Assembly: GCA_020002185.1 (NCBI GenBank)
Contig: CM034534.1
Location: 60,191,050-60,255,049 of the forward strand
Origin: Paraescarpia echinospica
Lineage: Eukaryota > Annelida > Polychaeta > Sabellida > Siboglinidae
Reading direction: 5' to 3'
DNA length: 64,000 nucleotides
Position 1 is the stretch's first letter. Each line of letters starts with the position of its first letter. A program made the translations under genes and the position numbers. Below, one piece after another: positions 44,099 to 53,185 of the stretch. A model generated the notes under the pieces. It worked only from the letters and a program-made list of their open reading frames with translations. It made no database searches and was not told where the DNA came from.

Positions 44099-44974
44099 AT
44101 GGCGTTCGTGAACGGCGCAACGTGCGAGGGCGTGAAGGCCGAACTGGAGCTGTTCAGCGGGCCGGTGACGCAGACGAGCGTCGAGAGTAGTCAGTGGACC
44201 GTCTACCAGCCGCTGACGACTCTCGACGCCGGCGGTCCTATCGAGTTCCTCATCCAGGGTTCGAAAGTACGGATGGTGCGCTCGAAGGACACCTTCGCAC
44301 TCATGGGCGCGCAAGCCGTACCGGGGTGGCGCGTCGTGCTGCAGGCGATACGACTGCACGTGCGAAAAGTGAAGTTGAACCCGGACGTCCAGATGGGACA
44401 TATCAAAGCGTGGACGTTGGGAACAGCTAAGTTTCCGATGCGCCGCATCGACTGCAAATCGTTCTCGAAATCGGCGGGTACTCTATCGCACACGCAGGAG
44501 AACTTGTACATGGGTCAGATTCCGCAACGCATCTTCCTGATGATGATCGATAACGTCGCCTACAACGGAGACTACATTAGAAATCCGTTCGACGCGCGTC
44601 ACAACGACATAAACTTCCTCACGCTCGTCGTCGACGGACGTCAGGTGCCGAGCAAGCCGCTGCAGCCGGACTTCCCGCACAACCGGTACGTGCGGAGCTA
44701 CATGAATCTCTTCGAGGCCAGCGGAAAGGCGTACGAGGACGAGGGGAACGACGTATCGCGCACGGACTTCGGCGCCGGCTACACCATCTTCTGTTTCGAC
44801 CTGACCCCCGACTGTTGCGACGGGGACCATTTCAACGTCGTGCGTCAGGGGACCGTGGGCGCCGAAATGCAGTTCGGTACGGCGCTACTGCTTCCGGTGA
44901 ACGTCGTCGTGTACGCGGAATTCGAGACGGTGATGGAGATCGACAGGAACAGGAACGTCGTGTACGACTGGTAG
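44099..44974 (+). pseudogene. Major capsid protein with internal deletion
   Basis: The N-terminus (MAFVNGATCEGVKAELELFS, then PVTQTSVESSQWTVYQPL) and C-terminus (LMMIDNVAYNGDY, LQPDFPHNRYVRSYMNL, FDLTPD) match Polinton double jelly-roll capsid proteins. At about residue 56 the sequence jumps from IEFLIQGSK into a segment that normally lies near the end of the first jelly roll. The product is 291 residues, where the family is usually well over 400. I infer an in-frame deletion of at least 130 residues removing most of the first barrel. Confidence 0.8.
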
Positions 44975-44979
44975 TAACT

Positions 44980-45435
44980 ATGGATACGTTTCAACTGATG
45001 CGTCGTCTGGAACAAGATACGTACGCTAAACCTATCGTCGTCGGCGTCGTTCCTAAAGACGCGCTAGTTACCGTCGCCACCGCCACCCTTTACCCGACGG
45101 CCTTCGTGTGCAACACTGACGATGGCGGCGAGCCGGGACAGCACTGGGTGGCCGTCTACGTGGACGCCGACCGACGAGGCGAATACTTCGATTCGTACGG
45201 TCTGCCGCCGCTGCACGCCGACTTCCACGCGTTCCTGCACCGCCACTGCGGCGACGCGTGGACGTACAACGACAAGCGGCTGCAGAGCGCCATCTCTAAC
45301 GTGTGCGGACAATATTGCGTCGCCTACCTTCTCCTCCGATGTCGCGGTATGCCATTGACGACGTTCCAGAGCCTATTCGGCACCGATCGGGTGACCAATG
45401 ACTGTCTCGTATTCGATTTGTTAAAACCGCATTAA
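44980..45435 (+). CDS. Adenain-like cysteine protease
   Basis: From ATG 44,980 the protein is 151 residues. The catalytic residues are His55 (PGQHWVAV), Asp71 (YFDSYG) and Cys113 in SNVCGQYCVAYL, in the order of the adenovirus/Ulp1 family. The enzyme would process capsid precursors. The reading frame is intact and an AATAAA lies 25 bp after the stop (45,460). It is the last gene of the plus-strand group and converges with the polymerase. Confidence 0.9.
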   Translation: MDTFQLMRRLEQDTYAKPIVVGVVPKDALVTVATATLYPTAFVCNTDDGGEPGQHWVAVYVDADRRGEYFDSYGLPPLHADFHAFLHRHCGDAWTYNDKRLQSAISNVCGQYCVAYLLLRCRGMPLTTFQSLFGTDRVTNDCLVFDLLKPH

Positions 45436-45459
45436 TTTCGCTTTTACGTGTATAGTAGA

Positions 45460-45465
45460 AATAAA
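45460..45465 (+). terminator. Poly(A) signal after protease gene
   Basis: AATAAA 24 bp beyond the protease stop codon. Confidence 0.55.
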
Positions 45466-45496
45466 AAACAAACGAAGATGTACACAATTGTTGTTG

Positions 45497-45502
45497 TTTA
45501 TT
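45497..45502 (-). terminator. Poly(A) signal for the polymerase transcript
   Basis: AATAAA on the minus strand, 113 bp past the inferred polymerase stop. It overlaps the region where the plus-strand transcript ends, so the two transcripts converge. Confidence 0.5.
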
Positions 45503-45578
45503 ATTACCCTACCTATACATACTACATACATACATACAGAAACTACCCCTAGGGGGGGGTGGTGAGGTATTCCTTAGG

Positions 45579-45624
45579 TTAGACGAGTTAGACGAATTAG
45601 ACGAGTTATACGAGTTAGACGAGT
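45579..45624. repeat. 9-bp tandem repeat between convergent genes
   Basis: Five imperfect copies of GTTAGACGA (variants ATTAGACGA and GTTATACGA). The polymerase stop codon lies in the last copy. It probably arose by slippage. Confidence 0.75.
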
Positions 45625-48600
45625 ATCGGAGCCGTGGTGACGCCGTCGTCGAGCACGCGGCGTTTAGCGTAGAAGTAGCTCAAAGCCTCGCGCTCTTGAA
45701 CGTACGTCAACGCGGACGAGTCTTTCACCTGGAAACCGCTGTTCCAGCCAACGCCGTTGCGACGGTCGCGCAGTACGGCGAGGAAGGTGTGCTCGTCGAT
45801 GTCGTTCTGACGCTTGATCAGTCCCTTCGTGCTGTACTTCGGACCGTTGTCGCCGCCGAATCAGAAGTAGGTCTTGCTGCACAGCGCCACGATTCCGTCG
45901 CCGCGCCACTCTTCTTTGAAGAGTCCCGGCGTTCGACGATCGAACAGGCGTCGGCACGCGCAACAGTCCTCCGCCGTCCACGCTAGTCCGGCGACGCGCC
46001 GTCGTACGTAGGCGTCCACGTGCGCGTCGCAGCATTCTGCCGGAAACCAGAGCGATCGATTCCGGAAGTAGTGTTCGCGATGTTCTTCCGGTACGAGCGC
46101 GTCGACGTCACGTCCGGCGAGAGCGATGTACGCCGAGTCCGTGTCCATAGCGCAGTACTGGAAGAGCGAACGGGGGATGAAGGTGTCGACGAAATCGAAA
46201 TAAAATTCCAGCATTCTCAATTTTGCGTACTGTAAGACGAAATAGCCGATATGTATCGGCAGGCCGTAGACGACTTTGCGCTTATTTAGCGCCACCTCGT
46301 ACAGAGCGTCGTCGACGACGACGTCGAGTTGCCGTAAGCGACGGTTGTTGACGAGCCGATCGGTGTGGCGTACTTGATTTCCCGGTGCCGATCAACGCGC
46401 GTAATCGTTTTCCCGTACGAACTGTTGCCGAGAAGTTTAAAGGTATCGGCGATGATCGATTTGTCGGGATTGATATCGCCCTCGCGTCGCGCCGTCGAGA
46501 CCGTGTCGGCGAAGCGGCGAAAGCACGCGATCGGCGCGTACTCGATGACCTGGTAGACGCGCTCGACGACGAGACCGTGCGCCAGATACCAGCGTAGGAG
46601 AGGCGTCGCGAGCACGATCTCGGCGCCGAAGTAGCTACCGACGAGCGTCCGTTGAGGACGGGTGAGGGGATCGTGCGACTAGGCGTAGTCGCGCATGAAC
46701 GGGCTGAGATCGTCGCGCGCGATATCGACGTTCTTGAATACGGGCTGCATTTCGGCGAACTTGTGGCGCAGCGCTTCCGGCACGGCGATATCGCACTGCA
46801 CGAGGCCGAACAGAGAGCCTTCGCGCACCGCCTCCAGTATCGTCGAGCGCGTAATGGTGGTCGGTGGTTGCCATCGTGACGCGTCGGGTGGCGTCGGCGC
46901 CGCGGGCGGTCGCACGGCGTGCCACTGGCATTCCCACATTTCGATGACGACGTCGACGAAACGACGCAGGTAAGTGGTCACGGCGATCGTCGCGGCGTAC
47001 ACCGTCTTCATCGGTTGGCCGTTGACGGCGTTCGTTGTCACGTGCGCCTGGCATGTCGGGCAGCCGTGAAAATAGCAGCAGTGAAATTGATACGCCGTTC
47101 GCGTGGCGGCACACCAGCCGTCGAATCGGTTCTTTCCGATGCGCTTCTCGCGTCCGTTCAACTGGTGACGTATACGCGCGCCGGTTTGCGCCTCCACCCA
47201 CGTCAACCACTCCATGGCCATACGGCCGTAGCGGTGCACGCGTTCCGCTCGAAAGGCGTTCTCCGCGCGCCGTCGCGTGTACCAGCCCGTCGGCATCTCC
47301 TGCATTATCGCCCATAGATAGAGGCCGTTTGCGTCGAAGCCGACTATCAACGACACGGCGCGTCGCCGACTCTCATCGCCGTCACGTTGGCCTCGTGGTG
47401 GCGCGCGAAGATGATCGACGGGCCGCCGACGATCTGCGACTGCAGCAGACGGTGCAGATCTTTGTTCGGCTCGTTGAAAAGCGAGAAATGGATGGACGTC
47501 GGCAGGTCGTTGAACAGATACAAAAACGTCAACCCCGGTACACCGATGGCGTCCTTGAACATGTGGATACGTCGGCGCCGATAGAAGGCGAACTGGCGAT
47601 CGACGGCCTCGAGAAACGGCGCCACGTCTCGAATGTTATACCACATCAGAAAATCGCGCATCGACGTCGTGTCCTCGTCACGCCACGCCGTCGCGCAAAT
47701 CTCGTACGCCTCCGCGGAGATACCCTCGCGTTTCAGGTGATTGTAGAAAGCTTCGCGCGGCGGAAGGGCGGTTTCGTCCAGACGCGTCAACGCGTCGATA
47801 TGTTCGTACGGAAAGTAGCCCTTCGTTGCCGAGCAACCGTACGCTTTCAGAAAGCGTTCGTAGCTAACGCCGGGCGCGAGGTAATTCGTTATGTCCAGGA
47901 AGTTCAACGTCGTTGTGGACAGGCACATGTAATTGTTCTGACGTTTAATGGTAAACGCCGACGACGTGTGCTGCGCGTCGCCGGTTATGAGCAGGGGGGT
48001 CAAGTACTTCTTGACGACATTGAGATCGTACTTACCCGAATTGAATCCCAGTACGGGCATTTGACGAAGGTGCGTCCACAGGCGGTCGGCTAGAGTGGCG
48101 TAGGGTGACGCGTCGTCGTCGTCGTTGCATCGTCGCCGCCAGTCGGCTTCGAGCGCCTCGAAGGTCGCGTCGTAGCGGGGGCGTAGAATCGCGCACGCCA
48201 CCGCGCTCACCGCTTCCAGGTCGTCGGTGAGGCGACGCGCGAGTTCCGTCGAATCGCCGGTTGTGACGTAACACCGCGCCGCTTGATGGCCAGGCACGTT
48301 CGACGCGACGCTCACGCTGAGCAATTCGTGTCGCGCTATCCACCGGCATTTGTCGCTATCCGTCGGCAGATCGTTATCGGCGAAATAGCATTCAAAATCG
48401 AACGTCGCGCGGTACGGGGAGTATCGCAGGTCGTCGTCGCCGACGTCGATGCCTTCGTCGTCGAGGCGCTCAAATACGGACGGCGACGGTCGGTAGGAAC
48501 ACGTGACGAACGCCACCTTCGCACGTCGCTTCGTGACGTCGTAAATCTCGCTCACACCGCCAGAGGGCGTTGCCACATTTTCCGCACTTGAACGTTTTCG

Positions 48601-49701
48601 TGTACGCGCGCTGATCGCTTAAGTACGAGAAGTGCGACTCGTACAGGTTGACGTTCAGGGTCGTGGGTCGGACTAGTTCGGCGACGTCATTCGTCAGTCG
48701 ATAGATGACGACGTTGATGTCAAAAACCGTCTCCTCGCGATCCAGTTCGTTCAGGCGCACACCGACGAGGCGAGACAATACTGCGCGTGCAGTCGTTTAG
48801 CGACTTTCGTTAAACGGACCGTATCGATTTGGCGGATACTTTTGCCTCGTCGGTGACCTTGCAGGTGGAGACCGATGCACCAGAAGAAGCATAGATGGTC
48901 GTCGTAGGGTGTGCCTCGATGATCTTTCGTCAACGACACGATGGCCCTGTTGAGGCGCACGTAGGCGGGGAGCGTTATGCCAACGCAGCCGATAGGATGA
49001 GCGATGATGGCGTTCACGAAGTAGGTGGCGTTCGTTACGAGCTCGACGATCCACCCCGAGTCGGGACGCTGCGCGGTGGCGTACTGCAGTACGTCGGTCG
49101 TGCGCACGGCGTCGAAGAATCGTTCGAACGAACGACTATCGGTAACTAGGGCGGGCGTTTCGAGGAGACGACCGCAACAGTTACAGGAAGAATGAAAATA
49201 TCGGTACCGACCCGACACCTTGTGGCGTAATACGAAACCGTAGCTTACGTTAATTTTAAACGCATTCTTTTGTTCGCGAAACATTTCCCTCAGACGCGGT
49301 TCGAGCACCCGCGTACTCGTACAGGCGGTCATGCGATAGTTGTAACGCAACTGCACGGCACCGCGCGCTACCGGCGTCTCTATGCTACGCCGGTGCTCGT
49401 CCACGACACGCTGTAGATCGTCGGGTGACGGCGCCCTAGCGGCTGCCGTCTCCACCACTGGTTCATTACTACTACCAGGAGGTGGCGACGTCTGACGGCC
49501 ACACCGCAGCTTCAGGTGTTGTAGCATAGCGTGGCGCATAGTGAACGTCGCGCCACATTTTGGACACTATCGAGGTTTTACGCATAGCGCGTCGTTGCCG
49601 CATCTTTCCGAACTCTTCGCGTGTCGTTCTAACGTCGATTTTTTCGCGAAATAACCCCCACATTTCGGACATTGCCATCTAGTAGGTGATGGTGGTGGCA
49701 T
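45615..49701 (-). pseudogene. Protein-primed family B DNA polymerase with N-terminal zinc fingers, broken
   Basis: From ATG 49,701 two C2H2-like fingers (CPKCGGYF..., CPKCGATF...) are separated by TAG at 49,567. An N-terminal region follows, then the exonuclease block FDFECY (about 48,390), motif A GFDANGLYLW (about 47,335-47,306), motif B LGNSSYGK (about 46,430-46,410) and motif C YCAMDTDSAY (DTDS at 46,145-46,134), ending in a conserved C-terminus. Frameshifts lie near 48,770, 48,500, 47,350 and 46,360, and in-frame stops at 49,567, 46,679 and 45,861. Total about 1,360 codons, the usual length for Polinton polymerases. All catalytic motifs survive, but the gene is dead. Confidence 0.92.
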
Positions 49702-49734
49702 TCTCTAATGTGTTGATATTTTTTCGAGCACCGC

Positions 49735-49742
49735 TATTTATA
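49735..49742 (-). promoter_or_regulatory. TATA box of the polymerase gene
   Basis: TATAAATA on the minus strand, 33 bp before the inferred ATG at 49,701. Confidence 0.55.
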
Positions 49743-49818
49743 ACCATGGTGGCTGTGTTGGTGGTGGTGGTAGTGGTAAGTACACCCTAGCGGGAGGAAT
49801 GTGGTTTTAGGTAATGCG

Positions 49819-50046
49819 GGTAACTCGGACCGATAGTGGAATGAATGTTTTTTTTTCCGGTAACGAGTGATGGTGGTTGCAAACTAGCGGTGATTTTTAT
49901 AACTAACTCGGAATGTTTTAAGTAACCCTTGTGGTGGGGAACTCGGAACGATAGTGGAAGGAATGTGTTTCCGGTAACGAGTGGTGGTTGCGAACTAGCG
50001 GTAATTTTTATAACTAACTCGGAATGTTTTAGCTAACCCTAGCGGT
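49819..50046. repeat. Tandem repeat of about 118 bp, two copies
   Basis: Each copy has AACTCGGA, GATAGTGGAA, CCGGTAACGAGTG, AACTAGCGGT, then ATAACTAACTCGGAATG. It lies upstream of the polymerase promoter and could modulate it or act in replication, but nothing shows this directly. Confidence 0.75.
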
Positions 50047-50182
50047 GACTTGTTTTGGGTAATGTAACTCGGAAACGGAAAGTACATTTTCAACGTTTTA
50101 TTCAGTAGCTTACAACATTCAAACACAGCGTTGAAGCCTTTGTTTCAATAGCAAGCAAATATTAGCAAAACAAGCAGTGTTC

Positions 50183-50188
50183 TTTATT
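50183..50188 (-). terminator. Poly(A) signal for the second minus-strand cluster
   Basis: AATAAA on the minus strand, 14 bp beyond the stop of the Cys-rich frame at 50,203. Confidence 0.6.
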
Positions 50189-50202
50189 CCATTGTTCGTT
50201 CT

Positions 50203-50880
50203 TCATTCCAGTCCGCTCCGGCGCTGCACGTACGTGTGCACGGCCGACTCCAGCTGCACACGGTTCATGTAATCGCGCCAGTTCGTTCCTAACAACCAGT
50301 CCGACACAAACTGCACCAAATACAACTCTCCCGCACGACCCGTTTGCGGCTGCTGACCACCGGAAGTTGACATCGTAGTTTCGTGTAGAATTTGCACGAG
50401 TCGCGTGAAACAGGGGATAAGCGACCGACGCAGGAACGTTTCCATGATGCTGTTGAAATATCGCGTTACGATACAGCCCGTGTTGTCAAAATGCTGCATG
50501 TATATACGGTTTGGCCGTCCCGCACGATAGCCGGGCATGTGTACATATGGACAGCCTTCATTCGGCTCGCATACCCCGCAATGATCCCGCGCCCGCTCCA
50601 GAATCATTTCACCGAGGGTCTCGGCGACGAGGTCCATTGCGAGCCGTTCATAACGGCAGACCAACTGGGCCCTGCTCGGCACGACGATTTGACGTTGGGA
50701 CGCCACCTCCTCCGATAGGCTCCAGCACGGAGCGCACGCCGGTCCCATCGTTCCCAGCGGCGTGTACACGCTTTCGTTATACGTCGGTGGAGGAGGACGC
50801 ATTCGGTTCGCATCCGATCCACCCAGCACCTCCTGGATGATCGCGTCCAATACGTGGGAGTCACGCACTCCGCTTCCACC
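50203..50880 (-). CDS. Unknown Cys-containing protein with PPxY motif (frame D)
   Basis: The frame opens after TACTGTAG (acceptor-like) at 50,881 and runs 225 codons with no ATG before about residue 28. It contains RPPPPTYNESVY (a PPxY late-domain-like motif for WW-domain partners), a cluster CGVCEPNEGCPY, and helical C-terminal sequence. No family recognised. It could be the last exon of a spliced gene whose earlier parts are frames C, B and A, or the last of several trans-spliced frames. Its composition matches neighbouring Polinton genes. Confidence 0.55.
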   Translation of the reverse strand, partial: GGSGVRDSHVLDAIIQEVLGGSDANRMRPPPPTYNESVYTPLGTMGPACAPCWSLSEEVASQRQIVVPSRAQLVCRYERLAMDLVAETLGEMILERARDHCGVCEPNEGCPYVHMPGYRAGRPNRIYMQHFDNTGCIVTRYFNSIMETFLRRSLIPCFTRLVQILHETTMSTSGGQQPQTGRAGELYLVQFVSDWLLGTNWRDYMNRVQLESAVHTYVQRRSGLE

Positions 50881-50896
50881 CTACAGTACAAAGCAT

Positions 50897-50977
50897 CTAC
50901 TCTTTACGAATCACCGTCAGCAACGCGTGTAGGAAGTCGCACATACACTCACGCCTGGTGTGTTGCATCAGCGCCTC
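50897..50977 (-). CDS. Short frame C after an acceptor-like site
   Basis: Opens after TGTTTGTAG (50,978-50,980) and reads 26 codons (EALMQHTRREC..., LHALLTVIRKE) to a TAG at 50,897. It is hydrophobic and helical. A phase-0 donor (ACG|GTGATT) inside it would join it in frame with frame D. Too short to assign. Confidence 0.35.
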   Translation of the reverse strand, partial: EALMQHTRRECMCDFLHALLTVIRKE

Positions 50978-51000
50978 CTACAAACACATTATTATTATGA

Positions 51001-51153
51001 TTAGTCCGCCTCCTTCTTGACCTGTTCCTCCCTCTTTATCGACCCCGCCACTACGCGTTCCAACAACGTTCTTACGAACGTGGTAACCTCGTCGTACTGA
51101 GCACGGATCCTTTCGTTGTTTGCCAGCATACCTTCCAGTACGCGGCGCACTTC
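51001..51153 (-). CDS. Short frame B after an acceptor-like site
   Basis: Opens after TGCTGTAG (51,154-51,156) and reads 50 codons with heptad-like spacing (VRRVLEGMLANNERIRAQ, then KREEQVKKEAD), probably a coiled coil. It stops at TAA in a CTAATC branch-point-like word. Phase-0 donors TTC|GTAAGA and CAG|GTCAAG occur inside it. Confidence 0.35.
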   Translation of the reverse strand, partial: EVRRVLEGMLANNERIRAQYDEVTTFVRTLLERVVAGSIKREEQVKKEAD

Positions 51154-51179
51154 CTACAGCATATAAGCACAACTGTTAG

Positions 51180-51356
51180 TTACGGAATAGAAAATAAGTT
51201 TGCTTCGTAAGCTAGCCAAAACGCCTTTATATGATTTTCGGCCTTCTCTACTACTTGTTGCCAGGCCTCCTCGGTTAGGTCACGTCCAGGCCACCGTATC
51301 AATCGTTGTTGCGCATTCGTATGCATCAGCAAATCTACCAGTATCGGGCACTCTTC
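51180..51356 (-). CDS. Short frame A after an acceptor-like site
   Basis: Opens after TTTGTAG (51,357-51,359) and reads 58 codons (EECPILVDLLMHTNAQ, WQQVVEKAENHIKAFW) to TAA within CTAAC. It is helical and leucine-rich. The acidic end of the RPA-like protein directly precedes it, in the same reading phase if the 27-bp spacer were removed together with its stop. Confidence 0.35.
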   Translation of the reverse strand, partial: EECPILVDLLMHTNAQQRLIRWPGRDLTEEAWQQVVEKAENHIKAFWLAYEANLFSIP

Positions 51357-51380
51357 CTACAAACAACACAACACAACACA

Positions 51381-52136
51381 TTAGTCTTCGTCGTCGTCCT
51401 CGTATCTCTTCAGTGTGCGCACGGTATACGAGGGCTCCCCGTTCCAAGTCGTCTTACGCACACTGATCTCCACTTTCGTGCCGGTTAACTCAAGCACAGT
51501 ATCGCGGAGTTCCTCCTCGTTCAACTACACCAAGTAGTCGGCCGTGTACTCGACGAGATTAGACATTTGGCTGTCAAATAAAGTAATCCAAAGCTCGTCT
51601 TCCTCCTCCTCGCCGTCCTTCACCATCACACGCAACGCGAAGTAATAGTTTGGGACCGACACTCCACCGTGCGTTCGGCATATCAGTTCCCCGCCTTAGC
51701 TTTTGTGCAATTTTCGGCGACAAAGGGAACATCCCAAATAGGCGCCAACCTCTTTGTACGACACCGCGTCGATCATAACGGGCAACGGAAGTTTATACAC
51801 ACCGTTTTCAGCACACTTCAGGTGCCTCAGACTCACCAATGAGGCGCGCGTCGACGCCGACGATTCGCGTTCACGCTCCAGTGATGCGCTCCGCGTCAGG
51901 GGTGGGTGTCCCTCAGCTGTCTCGACGGTGCCCAAGGACGCCTCTTCGGCGCTTCGCTTTCGCCCGACAGCAGCAGTCAACGGTGGCGCATTGAGCACCA
52001 CGGGCCGCTTAACAGGTGTCGCTCCCGTTGACAGCTCTGCTACGACCGGCGAAGGTTGCTGCTGTTGACCGTTGGCCGCCTTCAATGACTGCTTGCGCGG
52101 TGCCTTGGACTTTTTTAGTGGAATTGCATCTGCCAT
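51381..52136 (-). pseudogene. RPA70-like OB-fold single-strand DNA-binding protein, two stops
   Basis: From ATG 52,136 the first 110 residues are basic and low-complexity, with KKSKAPRK and GRKRSAEE as nuclear-signal candidates. The C-terminal 140 resemble the RPA1 DNA-binding domain C: a zinc ribbon (GCSLCRRKL, then LICRTHGG), YYFALRVMVKD, ELWITLFDSQ, LVEYTADYLV and KVEISVRKT. Such domains coat single-stranded DNA during replication, fitting a partner for the polymerase. In-frame TAA (51,696) and TAG (51,525) break it. I do not know this as a standard Polinton gene. Confidence 0.65.
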
Positions 52137-52173
52137 GTTTTCGCGGAAGAACGTCTGCTGCTTGCTGCTGCTG

Positions 52174-52211
52174 CTATAGAAACAATACACGTTAGAACTC
52201 CGGCGACATAC
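52174..52211 (-). other. Putative 38-nt leader intron of the RPA-like gene
   Basis: On the minus strand GTATGT opens and CTATAG closes a 38-nt stretch with a TCTAAC branch-like word, between the TATA box and the ATG. It is very short for an animal intron. Confidence 0.45.
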
Positions 52212-52232
52212 AACATAGCATTTTCTCAACCG

Positions 52233-52239
52233 TTTTATA
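52233..52239 (-). promoter_or_regulatory. TATA box of the RPA-like gene
   Basis: TATAAAA on the minus strand, about 97 bp before the ATG, or 59 bp if the leader intron is removed. Confidence 0.45.
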
Positions 52240-52255
52240 CTTTTCAAAATAACGC

Positions 52256-53060
52256 GCATGCGCACTTAACAGTCTACAGTTATCTTACAAATTTCACGCA
52301 TGCGTACTTAACGCAAACGACGTCGATACCGAGGAATTTGTTTTAGGAAAAAGTTAGCGGTCACCTCAGTACATCCATCGTCAAATGTGACTTTTACATC
52401 AAATTTCTCTAATATTATCACACCACTCGATTCCAGAGCCCAAACTCATCGTGTACAACGGTTACTTTCATGCTTTTAACTGATCGTTTATTGTTTTTGA
52501 AATGTCATTGTCTACAACATAACGCGCATGCGCACTTCACACTAATACCGTTATCTTACTCAATTATCCGTATGCATACTTCATATATCCCAGGCATTTT
52601 GTTTTCGGAAAAAAGTTTCCGGTCACGTCAGTACATTCATCGTTAAATCTCTCTTTACATCGAATTTCTCTAATATCACTGCACCTCACGTTTCCTGACC
52701 CCACAGCGATCGTGAACAACGTTTATTTTCGTGCTTTTAACTTTTCGTTTATTGTTATTGAAAATCCTTTGTTCTTCGTTCACATTCCAATCGCGATAAG
52801 TCACGCGCAACAGATGTCAAATTTACGTGCATGTGCACTTAACGCAAACGACGCTACTACCGAGGAATTTGTTTTAGGAAAAAAGTTAGCGGTCACCTCA
52901 GTACATCCATCGTCAAATGTGACTTTTACAGCGAATTTATCTAATATCACTGCACCTGACGTTTCCTGACCCCACAGCGATCGTATACAACGTTTAATTT
53001 CATGCTTTTAACGTTTCGTTTATTGTTTGTAAAAATCCATTGTTCTCCGTTCACATTCCG
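52256..53060. repeat. Three-copy tandem repeat of about 265 bp
   Basis: Three units share GGTCACGTCAGTACAT-like words, ATTTCTCTAATAT, CACAGCGATCGT and TCGTTTATTG. The AACGCAAACGACG anchor occurs at about 52,310 and 52,840, and the middle unit is more diverged. The array lies between two divergent promoters (RPA-like leftwards, two-exon gene rightwards), a position suited to shared regulation or an origin. Confidence 0.75.
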
Positions 53061-53120
53061 ATCACGATAAGCCGTAGTGTCATGCGCCACCGCTGTGTTT
53101 GACGGTGCGCGCATTGCATA

Positions 53121-53127
53121 TTTTATA
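53121..53127 (+). promoter_or_regulatory. TATA-like word for the two-exon gene
   Basis: TTTTATA about 60 bp upstream of the exon 1 ATG at 53,186, at the usual distance if a short leader is allowed. Confidence 0.35.
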
Positions 53128-53185
53128 CACACTTATGTACTCACGCGCAATCGACGCTACATTTCATCGTTCCATACTTTCAACA

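Noticed and set aside
44815..44979. N-terminal extension of the protease frame
   Set aside because: It begins at a non-ATG codon inside the capsid gene. The ATG at 44,980 gives the normal protease length.
46635..47317. Long Arg-rich frames on both strands over the polymerase
   Set aside because: Shadows of the polymerase reading frame, which contains the expected motifs.
47035..48093. 352-codon plus-strand frame
   Set aside because: Antisense shadow of the polymerase exonuclease region. Composition is the complement of the real frame.
50978..51383. Short TA-bounded spacers of 26-29 bp as ciliate-type excised sequences
   Set aside because: The surrounding DNA is clearly animal and ends fit splice acceptors better. 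The resemblance to excised sequences is a coincidence of length and TA ends.
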